Of a stretch of 64,000 nt of DNA, positions 55,100 to 64,000 are shown piece by piece (positions within the stretch are counted from its first letter, which is position 1; every line of letters starts with the position of its first letter). This stretch comes from Eutreptiella sp. 'Long Island Sound 2002' (lineage: Eukaryota; Euglenozoa; Euglenophyceae; Eutreptiales; Eutreptiaceae), in the NCBI GenBank assembly GCA_964036045.1, contig OZ038381.1, forward strand, positions 143,787,596 through 143,851,595, in the 5' to 3' direction. Under the pieces are notes generated by a model. The model saw only the letters and a list, made by a program, of their open reading frames with translations. It was not told the origin of the DNA and searched no databases. The translations under genes and the position numbers were made by a program.

Positions 55100-55745
55100 T
55101 AATTGGGGCGCGGGCCTAGTGTGGACTCGCACAAGCTGCGTCCCGAGTGGAGGGCCGTTTTCAGCGCACGGTGCACACTTGCACTTAGCCTGGAAAGCAT
55201 ACAGACACCGCAACTTGTTCTGCAATGGACCACGTCACTTTTTCGGCAGAGGGCTTCCCGCTGTGGGAGGGGCCATATGGCAAAGTCGCCCTCTGCCAGT
55301 TTAGAGACAACATTCTGGTTGCCACTGACTAACCCCCAGAAGCCTGCGCCAGCGTGGTCAATTTGATCCGTCGAATCCTGCGGGGGTGCCGGGGTCTCCA
55401 GGTAGACTGCCATTGCATGGCACCAGGGCAAGATCATTGTACGGGGAGTTGCTGTTGTAGTGTCCGCAAAGAAGTAGGAGTGGTAATGGTCCTAACCCCT
55501 AATACCACGGGCTGTGCTTTTTTTGAGCCTGCAGCACTAACCCCCCAGTGGGACCTGCGCCTAGTTCCGCCAGTGATGACACCGTCGTGCAGCTACCAAG
55601 CGTACATGCCTCGAATCCTCACCGGGGTATTGAAGAATGGACCCCCATGGACCCCCAACTGGTTAGGACAATTAATGAGTGCCGCGGCGTGGATGCAAGT
55701 CGTAATGGGACATAGGTATCATAGCTCTACGCAAAGCCGTGCCTA
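55100..55745 (+). pseudogene. Fragment resembling an atypical RT with FRDN in the catalytic position
   Basis: In one frame GPYGKVALCQFRDNILVATD (about 55269-55328) is followed, after a stop at 55330-55332, by PPEACASVVNLIRRILRGC and a long frame to 55745 (55354-55746). The hydrophobic-xRDN-hydrophobic pattern sits where polymerase motif C (xDD) would be. From memory, algal and dinoflagellate retroelement proteins with such a box exist, but I cannot confirm it. Upstream the sequence is shifted into other frames. Confidence 0.35.
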
Positions 55746-56271
55746 GAGCATACCAAACCAGCCCTAGACATATGCATAAACGTCCCTATGTAGTGGTCTC
55801 AGGAGTAGGCGCCTGGCTGCGGAACAAGGCATACTGGTCGGAAGGTAACTATAGCTCAAGGATGCTTCTAGCGGACCTGGTTGTGAAGAGTGTCAATGGT
55901 GCCTGGAACGATGACTTCTGCTCTGGGGCCACCAACAGGAATAGTTCGTGCCGGATAGATGGCGCCTGACGATGCCGACAAAAGAACAATGTGTGTGTGT
56001 AGCCCACCGGCGACGGTGTGCTCTCATCATTTGCACCCCCCCCCCCCCTCCTCCCCCTCCGATTGGTCCCCATGTGAGATACACCTGGTCCATGAACTCG
56101 CAGAGAAGGCTGGCGTACGAGGCACCTAGTAGAGCCCGAACTCCATCACCCTGAGGGGTGTGAACTGATTAGGTCACACGTGCGCATGGCATAGTGCATA
56201 CGGGGTCAAGTCGGCAGGAGCCGCCTGACCCATCAACCTGGTTGTGACCCACGTACCCCAGCGCGACCCGA
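55746..56271. other. Spacer, no gene recognised
   Basis: A C-run at 56037-56048; short frames without domain. Confidence 0.4.
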
Positions 56272-57263
56272 CTAAGGCCGAGCTGCCGATGTGGCAGTGC
56301 AGTGCCTCAATCTGCCGCTCAAGTGACAGTTTGGACATTTGTTGGTGCTTGGTTCCAAAAGAAAGACGCCTATTGGCGTTGAACTTGTCTTTTGTTTGAC
56401 TCCAACTGACGAGGATCTGCACTTAGCCACTATTGTTGTGCCGTGTTTCGCATTTGTTTGTGGGTGCGTGTGCCCACATGCCGGGCCACAGCCTCCGGCG
56501 TGGGCCAGCGGCTCGGCTAGGGGTCCGTGGTGGCCCTGCTGGATTTCGCGGTTAGGGAAATCCACACGCAGGATACCCTGGTAGTACGTCCGCTGGTCCA
56601 GCATGACCCCCTGGATGGAGCGGGTATCTTCGCACTCCACGATGACGATAGTGTCATCCACCCACATGAGCCGGGGGAAGCGAAAGGGCATCACCGCAAC
56701 AGCACAGTAGGCGATATCCATGAATCTCAAAATTGGGAGGGCTGCACTGGCACTTGCATGGACCCCCTAGATTCTTCCTTGAGCTTTCTGCCTAGGAGCT
56801 ACGCCAGAGGATCCGATTGCCAGGGGCCCAGTGGCAGGGCATACAAGAAGCCCTCCCTGTGGGTGGCCAGGTTGCCGGCCGCACTTAAGCCCACTCGGAC
56901 CCCCACAATCGGGTGGGTGTCCTAGGCGATGACGTCAAACAACTTGGAGAATTCGGTGATTGCGATGTCCACCACCCAACAGTAGAGCCTGGCCAGGTCC
57001 AACTTTATTTGCACCGTGCACACCACCTTCTGGACGGACACCCCTCATGCCTCCCACGAAGCACGGGCCACCAAGGGCCCGCTCGTACACCCTTTTCGCC
57101 AGTGCATAGAGTCCGTAGGTTCTTCCTTGGAGATGTGGGGGGAGATGGTGATAACCCACAGGTTTGCCGACCTGACCGGCTGGTCCGGGTGCTTGACGAG
57201 CAGTGTGACCCGGCCGCGCCTGCCCACTGTACAGCACACAAGGGGGGCTGCGCATGACACCAC
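56272..57263 (-). pseudogene. Non-LTR-type RT core fragment, minus strand
   Basis: Read on the minus strand from 57263: a segment like the RT fingers (PVRSANLWVITISPH), then LDLARLYCWVVDIAI, EFSKLFDV in motif A position, HPIVGVRVGLSAAGN, and, after shifts, FPRLMWVDDTIVIVECEDTR (about 56610-56670), where VDD fits motif C of non-LTR RTs. Several stops interrupt. The next domains expected after RT are found on the opposite strand at 57388-59990. Confidence 0.5.
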
Positions 57264-57387
57264 ACAAGGTGTACAGGGCGGCCTCCGTGAGGTGGCAATA
57301 CCACGTGATGTCTATGACGGATAGCCCGGAGGAACGAGCGGAGGCGCTGCCCGGTGCCCCCGAGATCCCGCCCTCCCGGGTCCTCAC

Positions 57388-58670
57388 GTGCATGGGGACC
57401 AACATACACCTCTATGGCACGCCTACGGGCCCCGGTACCCTGCCCGAGGTACGGGCGGCCATTTGGAAGTAGCTGTGCCCCCAACGGCTCTCCCCGGACG
57501 CGGCCATGATGGTGCTCATGGCGAAGCTCCCAAGCAAGCTGCTCCCCCTGGCCGGCGTCTATTGCCCTACAGCCTAAGTGCACCCCGCCAATGACGCCCT
57601 CATGGTTAGGGGGTGCCAACACACGACGGCTTCCTCCCGCCATCCCCACACGGACGCCCTGTGGCCCTGGGAGCATTGCTACCAGCGCCTCACACGGTCC
57701 TCTCACTGCTGGCAAGTGGCGGTTGTCCGGGAGTGGGTTCCGCAGGGTGCCTAGGCCAAGACAGCATTCTGCGCGTCCCAGGCTTACACCGTGCGGACTC
57801 ACCAAGCTCTTTGGGGAGGCTGCCCGGCGGTTCTTACCCTGGGGCACTACACCCACCATATGCCGTGCCGCCACCTCATCCGAGCGTTTGAGCGGGTGGT
57901 GGACGAGGTATCCCTGCCGATGTGGATGCCGGGCGAGTACTTAGGCACCACCCCGTGCTAGTGCGGGGCCCCAATGCGCCGGGGGCGGGGGCGCCGGCAG
58001 CTCCCACCCCCTGGGTGGAGGTGTACCCCATCTAGTATGGTGACATCACGCAGGTGGTCGTCGCCCCCACAATCTATGAGGCGGTACAAGCTTTGGGGTA
58101 CCACCATCTGGGGGATCTTTACACCCCACATCACCAAGTCGCTGGGGAGCGGGCTCTGAAGGAAAGGGCGCTGACCCGCGGAGGTATCCACGGTCTCCGA
58201 GGGTGGCTCGCCCGCCACAACGCTGTCTTGGTGCCCCTTTTGCGCGGGCCCACGCCGTGGTGGCAAGCCGCTCCCAAGGACTCGATCTTGGGCGCTGTGC
58301 CCGCGCACTCAGCGGAGGTGGTCATAGGGGGGCGGGCGGCTTGGACCACCAAGGAGGAAACCGTGTACCACAGGGGAAGGTCTCTACCGCCATGAAGGAC
58401 ACCATGGCGGAGCGCCGAGCATTGGAGCTCCGAGTGTGCTACCAGCCCCCAAATGCATTGCCCAGCGACACCAGGCGGCATCGCCTCGTGATGGCCCTTC
58501 TGGGTGTGCAAGTGCAGGTGCATGCGCCCCTGCACGCCCGGCCGTGGGACGACCACCAGCACGTGCCCCTGGACCATCTCCACGGCACAGGCGTGTTGGC
58601 GCCCACCATCGTCTGGGCGTCCGCGCAGCTGAAGCTAGCTTCCTGGCAATGGGTGCCAACACGCTCTTGA
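57388..58670 (+). pseudogene. RT thumb-like and post-RT fragments, plus strand
   Basis: Broken frames include LSPDAAMMVLMAKLPSKLLP (57495-57554), like an RT thumb helix, and APTIYEAVQALGYHHLGDLY (about 58062-58121) with RALKERALTRGGIHGLRGWL, resembling the segment before RNase H or the zinc finger in non-LTR proteins. High GC and many stops. The assignment rests on order and loose similarity only. Confidence 0.35.
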
Positions 58671-58955
58671 TTACGGTGACTACAGTGGTGCCAGCGTGGC
58701 CGTGGATTGCCATCGCTCCGGTAGTGGTGGCCAAGTTCAAATATCCCGCGGTGTGCCTAGCACACAAGTGCCCAGGGCACCCGTACAAGGGGCCCCTGTA
58801 CTACTCACTCCACACGGTGGGTAAGTTGCCGGCCGAGCTCCACCCTGCCTTGAAGACGCACCTCCGGGAGCACCACGGAGACCTGGCGCTTCTAGCACCG
58901 CCCGCCCCCTTAGCACCTGGCCCATAAGACCGAGCTGAGGATCTCGCTCCATGAC

Positions 58956-59480
58956 TTGCTGGCCCTAGCAACCCTCTATGGAACTGTCATCGCGGTGGAT
59001 GCTGGGATGATGCAAGCAGGCATGGCAATGGGAGGGGTTGCCCAGTGTGGGCCTGGGGCTTACCAGGCCCACGTTGCCTTGGGAGTGGGCACCTCTGTGG
59101 AAGGAGAGGCCATGATCCTGCTGTCCTGCGTCCGGCGACTAGCCGTACAGCCCGGGGTGTACTAGCCCGTGCTGGACCCTGAGGCGGCAGTGGGAGCCCT
59201 CCGTACCTACCTGGGGGGGGGGGGGGGGGCACTGTGGAGATGGCATACACAACCTGTATGCCACGGTCCTAGGAGGCAGCCACCTTGGCTATCAACGTGA
59301 TTACCACGCCGTCGCACTTGATCACGGACCTAATATCCGGGTGGATGCGGCAACGTGGACCTAACGTGGCTCCTCCGCCGCCCCTTCTCTTTCCTCCCCC
59401 CGGCGACGTGCGGAGACTAGTGCCAGCTTTCCCCCATGGCGCTGAGCGACTGGTTGCAGGAGCAGGCATGCATTACAGGG
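58956..59480 (+). pseudogene. RNase H-like fragment of a non-LTR element
   Basis: LYGTVIAVDAGMMQAGMAMG (Asp in the first strand), then VEGEAMILLSCVRRLAV (candidate Glu) and, after a stop, VLDPEAAVGALRTYLGG in the position of the second Asp strand. The spacing matches RNase H of non-LTR elements. A G-run (59213-59229) disrupts it. Confidence 0.5.
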
Positions 59481-59990
59481 CGGGTCGGATATGAGGCTCG
59501 TTGGGGGGCCAACTACACGCCGGGAAGTGGCCTTCCCCTGGACTGGTTCGGCAATGATGAGCAGCGCCATATATTGGCACACCGCATGGACAACATCCCA
59601 ACGATGACTCTCCTGGCGCACCGGTCGTCTCGCTGTGACAGGGTGCTAGACATGACGTGCCTCCTATGTGGAGCACAACAGGAAACGGCGCCCCACCTGT
59701 GGGTCTGCGCGGCCCAATCTCATGAGTGGCGACCAGCCCGCTAGCGGCTCGCGGAGTGGCTTGACCGGAGAGTGGGGAGCCGTGCCGATTCAGTGCGCAT
59801 CCGGCTGTGGGAGCCGGTTGTCCTAGAACAGTGGGCGGCTGCGTTGCGCACCTCATCCATACAACAGGCTCACATGGAATGCTCTGGGCCCCACGCACTG
59901 GGGACGGAGTTCCTCCGCCACGTCATCGAGGAGTCCATCAGGGTCTGGTACGCCACGCCAAGGCACGTGCCAGGTTGCTGAAGGCCCGGC
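59436..59990 (+). pseudogene. C-terminal zinc finger of a non-LTR element
   Basis: RHILAHRMDNIPTM precedes CLLCGAQQETAPHLWVC (Cys75, Cys78, His87, Cys91 from 59436), the usual finger at the end of non-LTR ORF2 proteins. After a TAG (59742-59744) the frame class continues with a helical tail to about 59981. Orientation plus, following the RNase H-like fragment. Confidence 0.6.
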
Positions 59991-61330
59991 TGGCCCGAAC
60001 AGCACAATGGCGTGTGTGTGCAGGAGCAACGCGTGCACCACCAGGCGGAACGGGAGGGAGTCCGCGGGAGCTCCTGGGCTGATAGGCAACCCGTGGTGGG
60101 TGGCCTCCAAGTCTCCCTTTTCCCCGCTTTCCGTTGAGCATAGCACACTTACACACAGTGCGCATGCTACACACACAGCCCTCCCGTTTACTTGTGCCCG
60201 TGGATAGACATCCCACCCTTTGCCTTCTGGTAACAACGCCTTCGGCACACCACACCACACCACACCACAGTGCGAGACGGCACAATTGTGGCCCAATGCG
60301 CTCATGCACAGGGGCTAGGATTTCAATGAGGACCTAGTGCGCTCATGCAGAAGGGCGATGAGTTTAGTGAGACGCCAGTGCGCTCACGCACAGGGGCCAC
60401 AATTTCAATGAGGCCCCGGTACATGCATGCACGGGAGCCAGGATTTCAATAACGCCCCTGTGCGCTCACACACGTAGGAGGTGGAGGTAGCGCCGGAAAT
60501 GAGCCCAGTGCATGGGGTCATCTTTAATACGGTACATGTAGCCTTGGAGCCACATCTGGCTCGCATATAGGGGAAATAGGGTTTCCTTGGGGCCAAGCAG
60601 CGCCTTGTTGTCCAAGAGGGAATCTCCGCGATGTCAAACGGCGGTCCCCCATCAGCGCCGTTGGACGTTCCACCATTGTTCCAAGGTGCGCCAAAGGTCT
60701 CTAGTCTCCCCGGATTGCCGGAGACATCACCGTCTAATTTCCCGAAAGCTTTGCTAGCTCTGAGCCTCCCCGAGCGCTATGAAGGTTCGCTTGAGGGCGT
60801 GCCCCACTATCATGAAGCCTCCCAGTATGCTGTAGGAAACCGCAATGAAGTGACCCACCGAGGGGAGCATGCTGCGCGCCGAGAATGGCATATGCTGGGA
60901 CCGCGAGGGGCAGGCTCTTTCCGCCGGGCGCGACCACAGGCAGTAGCGCTTGAAATTGAGGATGTTGACCCGGCCCGTAGCATCTGCCCAATCGTACATG
61001 GCGCACTATAGGCGTTTCCACCAAGAAACCGGGGCCATTTGGGGGTCGATGACCCGCCTCCGGAGCACCAAGGCCCGAAAGTCGGTCGCATCTGCCAAGG
61101 AAAGGACCACTGGGCCCAAGTGGTGTTTGGGCGTACGGGACAAAGTTTGGGGGTAGGGCTTTTCCAACCACCGGGTGTGAGAGAGTAAAGAGGAGGGGGA
61201 CGTGGTCGTCAAATAGGAGGGTGCTACCATGTATTACACCACACCACTACGTCGGGGCATTGGGCCGTAGATCTTGTGCCACACACTGCCGCACTGAGTG
61301 GTGGCAGTGGGCACCGGATATCCTACTACA
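59991..61330. other. Flank with short direct repeats, no firm gene
   Basis: GTGCGCTCATGCAC-like units recur at about 50-bp steps (60297, 60339, 60379, 60459). On the minus strand, 61230-60754 has joined frames (RRRVIDPQMAPVSWWKR, YDWADATGRVNILNFKRYC) that look protein-like but match nothing I know. The stretch ends CTACA at the left edge of element B2. Confidence 0.4.
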
Positions 61331-61641
61331 CTTAGGCGTCACAAGTTGCCCGCCCTCTAGGACCCCATATACGCACGATGTGAGAATATTCTACATTTCT
61401 AGTTTGAGTATGCTATTTGACATATGTGAGCAATGTTGGTACCAGCGTTGTGTGACATCCATTGAAATGGGTGGTGATGTGTTAGCCTTAGGTATCCACT
61501 TCATCTAGTGTATGATGTTTGAGGTTTTTTGCAAGCTGGCCGAAATTGAGGCCAGCTTTTGGGCTCCATTGGAAACATCCATGTGTATATACACCTTTTA
61601 ACGCTTCTGGCCGAAATTTCGCCCAGCTTTTTGGTTTAATG

Positions 61642-62589
61642 CAGGGGGGGGGGAAAAATGCGATTCGCATTTTTTCGCATTTTCCGCATTTTTTTTCGCA
61701 TTTTCTGGGCAGGTCCCTTAGTGTAATGTTCAAGAGGATACATTCAAGTGGCATTGTGTAGTTCAACTAAAGGGTAGTTTTGTAGTCAAGTCAGTGTTTG
61801 CATACCTTCCCAACACCGCCACTTTTGTTTGTTACATGGCTCCTTTTCCCTTAGACATGTCACATGCTATGCCCTCCCATTGCCCTCCTTCTGAGCCCAC
61901 ATCTGATGATGGAAATAGCCCACCCCGCCGCAAAGTACGTGGTAAGGGGAGAGGTGGTGCCGGCGCAAAGTATTGCACCATGGGCCCTGGGAAGCGGAAG
62001 GAACAATTCCCTGGCCATCCCCTGAGTCTCCGCACCAATGATCTTGGTATTGAAGTACTATGGTGCGATGCGTGTGGATGCCCCGTGAGCCACACAACGA
62101 AGAGCACAGTCCAATGTCATTTGGACTCCAAAAAGCACCAGGTGGCCGTTGAGACTATGCAGAAGAGGGAGAAGGCACGGGTCGAGCGCCGCCTAGAGGC
62201 AGAGGTAGATGCTCTACCTCATAAAGCCGCAATGAGGCAGCCCAGCCTACAATCCGTTGTGGCGTCATGCAACGACAAGAACAAGGCCGCTGATGATACG
62301 GTCTTTGCCTTCGCCGGTGCCGGCATCCCGTTGGACAAGCCACAGTAGAAGGGTGAGACTTCCCTACCACGCTTTGCATGTTGAGCCGGGGCCGTAGTCT
62401 TCACATTGATGGAGCGATGGTGTCAACAGATCAACATGCGTCTTGATAAAAATAGGGGTTTTGGGAGTCCTATAGCATTTTAGCAAAACCGCATTTTATG
62501 CCGCATTTTTTCTCGCATTTTCCGCATTTTTTCCGCATTTTTCCGCATTTTTTTCCAATCCCGGCGACCGCATTTTTCCCCCCCCCCTG
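61642..62589 (+). mobile_element. hAT-like element C (948 bp), TSD TTTAATG, inside B2
   Basis: Ends are CAGGGGGGGGGGAAAAATGC and its inverted counterpart ...CGCATTTTTCCCCCCCCCTG (C-run lengths approximate). The 7-bp TTTAATG flanks both sides (61635-61641, 62590-62596), and removing the element restores GGTTTAATGTTGAATGAC, seen as GGTTTAACGTTGAATGAC in the sister unit at 63155. Subterminal GCATTTTTTC / CCGCATTTT tandem motifs occupy both ends (61655-61700, 62497-62575). CAGGG...CCCTG termini and subterminal repeats are typical of hAT elements. It encodes only a zinc-finger protein and so is non-autonomous. Confidence 0.85.
61836..62348 (+). CDS. CGGBP1-like zinc-finger protein of element C
   Basis: 170 residues from ATG 61836 (MAPFPLDMSH); an upstream in-frame ATG at 61794 is less likely. 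The N-terminus is Ser/Pro/Arg-rich (RRKVRGKGRGGAGAK). A single finger reads LWCDACGCPVSHTTKSTVQC, then HLDSKKHQ: Cys77, Cys80, His95, His101. This is the C2H2 arrangement of the BED/CGGBP1 type derived from hAT transposases, which binds DNA. A basic helix (KREKARVERRLEAEVD) and a short tail with QPSLQSVV follow. Intact frame. It may be a truncated transposase kept as a binding protein. Confidence 0.75.
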   Translation: MAPFPLDMSHAMPSHCPPSEPTSDDGNSPPRRKVRGKGRGGAGAKYCTMGPGKRKEQFPGHPLSLRTNDLGIEVLWCDACGCPVSHTTKSTVQCHLDSKKHQVAVETMQKREKARVERRLEAEVDALPHKAAMRQPSLQSVVASCNDKNKAADDTVFAFAGAGIPLDKPQ

Positions 62590-62631
62590 TTTAATGTTGA
62601 ATGACTATACTCATTTTCATTTTTTTAAGGG

Positions 62632-63951
62632 CTGGCCGAAATTTCTCCCAGCTCTCTGCTCTAATCACCATTCATACACTTATCTTGGGCTTTTTTTTGT
62701 TGATGTGGCCGAGATTTCGGCCAGCATTTCCTCTTTCTGCGCATATCAGCAATTGTTTTCCCATCCAACACATTCTTCTTGGTTCCAGGGGTTCCACAAA
62801 ACCGACCTATACACCACAAGTGAAAGAACAGCAAAGATACGGTTCATTGAACAGCAAACAAAACTACCCCGGAAGGATATACGTGTATTTCCTATTTTTA
62901 TTAACCTGGCCGAAATTTCGGCCAGCTTTTCCAAGAACATCAAAACACATGGTCTTATTCACCAGACAGGCCCAAGCTGGCCGAAATTTCGGCCAGGTCC
63001 TTCAAAACTTTAAATAACGTCACAAAATGGATACCTTTGAGGTTTTTTGGAAGTTGGCCGAAATTGAGGCCAACTTTCCGTTTGGTTCCATTGGAAAACT
63101 GCATGTGTATATCCACTTTTTAACGCTTCTGGCCGAAATTTCGGCCAGCTTTTTGGTTTAACGTTGAATGACTATACTCATTTTCATTGTTTTAAGGGCT
63201 GGCCGAAATTTCTCCCAGCTCTCTGGTCTAATCACCTTTCATACGCTCATATTCGGCTTTTTTGCCAGTGTGTGCCAAAAAAATCAAAACACATGGTAGT
63301 ATTCACCAGACAGGCCCAAGCTGGCCGAAATTTCGGCCACGTCCTTCAAAAATTGAAATAACGGCACGGAAATGGATACCTTTGAGCTTTTTTGGAAGTT
63401 GGCCGAAATTGAGGCCAGCTTTTCCATTGGTTCCATTGGAAACATGCATGTGTATATACACCTTTTAACGCTTTTGGCCGAAATTTCGGCCAGCTTTTTG
63501 GTTCAGTGTTGAATGACTATACTCATTTTCATTTTTTTAAGGGCTGGCCGAAATTTCTCCCAGCTCTCTGGTCTAATCACCTTTCATACACTCGTATCCC
63601 GCTTTTTTGCCGGTGTGGCCGAAATTTCGGCCAGTGTGTCCCATTTCTGCGCATATTAGCAATTGTTTTCCCATCCAAAACATCTGGCCGAAATTTCTGC
63701 CATCTTGCAATTCTTGCTGTGCATAAATATTGCACCATACACTCCTATAAAGCTGCTTTCTTCTCACAGCGTTAATGTCTTGTGGTATTATTATAACTGT
63801 CATGCTCGTATGGGGTGTGTGCCACGCATTGCCACTGTTTTATGTGTACATTCTCTGTTTTGCATTTTGCTGGCCGAAATTTCGGCCAAAGTTGCCTTAT
63901 GTGGACCCCTGATTCCAAATGACACACATTTCTGGCCAAAATTTCGGCCAG
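62632..63951. repeat. Palindrome field of element B2
   Basis: Perfect CTGGCCGAAATTTCGGCCAG at 62906, 62977 and 63129; one-base variants at 63320, 63474, 63616, 63870 and 63932. Two recurring altered forms exist: right half CTCCCAG (62632, 63199, 63544) and GAAATTGAGGCCA (61536, 63054, 63400). They lie on a tandem unit that starts GAG(G/C)TTTTTTGGAAGTTGG at 63039 and 63384 (345 bp apart), with an earlier related unit at 61521. Confidence 0.88.
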
Positions 63952-64000
63952 CTTCTCGGCAACCCAATTGTGAACAGTGGTTTCACATCCAGTGCATGGC
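63775..64000 (+). pseudogene. Start of the first gene in B2, coding region deleted
   Basis: ATG 63775 (MSCGIIITVM) corresponds to the B1 start MSSAITVNVV. After some ten codons similarity is lost and palindromes follow at once, equivalent to those at 17142-17300 of B1. The transposase-like coding region is therefore absent. Confidence 0.55.

Larger units (their letters stand above)
61331..64000 (+). mobile_element. DNA transposon B2, second copy of element B, cut by the window end
   Basis: Starts CTTAGGCGTCACAAGTTGCC at 61331. The first 200 bp match 15383-15587 at roughly 85% by eye. The start context of the first gene (AATGTC after a CAG acceptor, 63768-63777) is conserved. From 63870 to the window end it aligns with 17142-17280 of B1, so about 1.09 kb of the first gene (the DDE-like ORF) is missing. 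About 20 palindrome copies and variants fill the non-coding part. It is interrupted by element C. The right end is outside the window. Confidence 0.88.

Noticed and set aside
57005-57874. 289-codon minus-strand frame in GC-rich DNA
   Set aside because: Arg/Gly/His-rich shadow of other frames. The RT-like reading lies in a different minus frame (57263 downward) and the plus strand has the post-RT pieces.
1-64000. tRNA, rRNA or other structured RNA genes
   Set aside because: None could be supported by eye on either strand; a tRNAscan/Infernal run would be needed to exclude them.

Overview
This window looks like nuclear DNA of a unicellular eukaryote, most likely a microalga. Coding blocks are split by canonical GT-AG introns whose phases match across each junction. 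The only recognisable host gene is a four-domain voltage-gated cation channel. Almost everything else is transposable elements, fossils of them, or minisatellites. A green (prasinophyte-type) alga is my guess from overall character; nothing here proves it.

Layout. 1-8.5 kb: two unrecognised plus-strand genes separated and flanked by minisatellites built on the palindrome TTCCAGCGCTGGAA, a decayed minus-strand gene, and two tandem duplications. 8.6-9.4 kb: an extreme GGT/TGG tract. 10.1-24.5 kb: a tyrosine-recombinase (YR) retrotransposon with split direct repeats (A1...B1-A2...B2), in which the recombinase precedes the RT-RNase H. It is broken open by two nested DNA transposons, A (12869-15381) and B1 (15383-20812). 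Both begin CTTAGGCG and make 5-bp target duplications. 24.5-27.3 kb: minisatellites, a CTGCACTG-type satellite and a minus-strand zinc-finger ORF.

27.8-38.6 kb: six exons of the channel (domain II, II-III linker, domain III, start of domain IV). Introns hold a 1.2-kb TIR element carrying a WW-domain gene and an 85-bp minisatellite. 38.6-44.6 kb: minisatellites. 46-51.8 kb: a second, badly decayed YR retrotransposon with the same YR then RT-RNase H order. 53-60 kb: fossils of non-LTR-type retroelements, one apparently with an inverted 5' part. 61.3-64 kb: a second, internally deleted copy of element B (B2), itself interrupted by a 948-bp hAT-like element (C) that encodes a CGGBP1-like zinc finger.

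The likely new system is the A/B transposon group. Each family has perfect 22-25 bp terminal inverted repeats, 5-bp target duplications (TAAGA, TAAGT), a shared accessory protein, and its own dispersed palindrome (CTGGCCGAAATTTCGGCCAG in B, GGGCACTGCAGTGCCC in A) placed in introns and untranslated parts of its genes. Excising B and then A on paper restores a continuous YR retrotransposon and gives a clear insertion order.
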